Shown here in pieces: positions 6,400 to 6,582 of a DNA stretch of 6,582 nucleotides. The translations under genes were made by a program, and so were the position numbers. Position 1 is the first letter of the stretch. Each line of letters opens with the position of its first letter. The notes beneath the pieces were generated by a model that saw nothing but the letters and a program-made list of their open reading frames with translations, searched no databases and was not told the origin of the DNA. Source of the stretch: an uncultured Bacteroidales bacterium. Lineage in GTDB: Bacteria; Bacteroidota; Bacteroidia; Bacteroidales; Paludibacteraceae. The stretch covers positions 1 through 6,582 of the forward strand of contig CAIQOG010000671.1 in NCBI GenBank assembly GCA_903873355.1, given 5' to 3'.

Positions 6400-6429
6400 T
6401 TGCTGTGTTAATTTAATTTTGTAGATTTG
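6400..6429 (+). promoter_or_regulatory. Promoter of the DpnI-like gene
   Basis: TTG (6400-6402), 19 nt, then TAGATTTG (6422-6429) is a full Bacteroidetes -33/-7 match. A second, overlapping -7-like sequence TAATTTTG (6414-6421) lacks a well-placed -33. The predicted transcript start near 6436 gives a leader of about 55 nt that contains the inverted repeat at 6457-6473. Confidence 0.7.
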
Positions 6430-6456
6430 TGGCTTTGATATTCTACTTATCAACAA

Positions 6457-6473
6457 TCAGGTTTTTCACCTGA
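6457..6473 (+). repeat. Small hairpin tcaggt / acctga in the leader of the DpnI-like gene
   Basis: The arms 6457-6462 and 6468-6473 form a 6-bp stem with a 5-nt loop, 17 nt before the ATG at 6491 and inside the predicted leader. It could be a DNA operator or an RNA structure limiting translation; neither is shown. Confidence 0.35.
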
Positions 6474-6490
6474 AAATTTTTGTACGTTAA

Positions 6491-6582
6491 ATGAACCTAA
6501 ATTTCAATATCCACTTAGCAAAAGATTACTCAAGTAATTCCCAAATTGCAAGAATATTGACAGAAGACTGGGTGAAAAATAA
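6491..6582 (+). CDS. DpnI-like (Dam-replacing family) methyl-directed restriction endonuclease, partial (3' end beyond right edge)
   Basis: An open frame of 30 codons runs from ATG at 6491 to the window edge. It begins MNLNFNIHLAKDYSSNSQIA and continues with RILTEDWVKN. From memory, pneumococcal DpnI begins MELHFNLELVETYKSNSQKA and then has RILTEDWV; the two share about 19 of 30 positions, including the blocks SNSQ and ARILTEDWV. DpnI cuts GATC only when the adenine is N6-methylated, so it restricts DNA from Dam-methylating sources and needs no partner methylase. The zinc-binding cysteines, the PD-(D/E)xK catalytic residues and the C-terminal winged helix of DpnI all lie beyond this window, so activity and specificity cannot be judged. 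The start is supported by its alignment with the DpnI start and by a consensus promoter. There is no Shine-Dalgarno, as with the other genes here. Confidence 0.82.
   Translation, partial: MNLNFNIHLAKDYSSNSQIARILTEDWVKN

Noticed and set aside
6207..6416. Plus-strand reading frame of 69 codons between the divergent genes
   Set aside because: It runs through the 15-bp-arm palindrome and into the DpnI-like promoter, starts without a promoter of its own, and matches nothing I recognise.

Overview
The window looks like a piece of a Bacteroidota (Bacteroidetes) chromosome, probably Bacteroidales or a relative. Three observations support this. Upstream regions carry the -7 box TAnnTTTG of the Bacteroidetes primary sigma factor, three times with a TTG exactly 19 nt upstream and once with TTTG 20 nt upstream. 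Gene leaders are A/T-rich and lack a Shine-Dalgarno sequence. A secreted polysaccharide lyase ends in a tail resembling a type IX secretion (T9SS) sorting domain. The genus cannot be fixed from the sequence alone.

Layout from left to right. (1) 1-111, minus strand: the first 37 codons of a small DUF6364-type, VapB-like antitoxin, cut by the window edge, with its own promoter. (2) 365-763, minus: a small orphan lipoprotein with its own promoter. (3) 901-3159, minus: rpsA, ribosomal protein S1, with six S1 domains, a long acidic N-terminal extension and an Ala/Lys/Glu-rich C-terminal tail. It has a clear promoter, a leader of about 70 nt with a palindrome, and a strong intrinsic terminator. (4) 3358-3557: a non-coding block of nested and shuffled inverted repeats, MITE- or REP-like. 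(5) 3664-3898, plus: a decayed CDGSH iron-sulfur protein gene with two single-base deletions, a stop in place of a cluster cysteine and loss of the cluster histidine. (6) 3900-6068, minus: a family PL11 rhamnogalacturonan lyase with signal peptide and T9SS tail. It converges on the pseudogene with one base between the stop codons. (7) 6069-6490: a divergent intergenic region with a perfect 15-bp-arm extragenic palindrome and two outward promoters. (8) 6491 to the right edge, plus: the first 30 codons of a DpnI-like restriction endonuclease.

The genes do not form one operon. Most have their own promoter, and the functions are unrelated: translation, pectin degradation, methyl-directed DNA restriction, and a probable toxin-antitoxin component. 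The most notable items are the two edge genes, each of which is too short to appear as a complete reading frame, the newly recognised CDGSH pseudogene, and the composite inverted-repeat element between rpsA and that pseudogene. No clearly new multi-gene system is visible. The DpnI-like gene is the best lead, because its catalytic part and any partners lie beyond the right edge.
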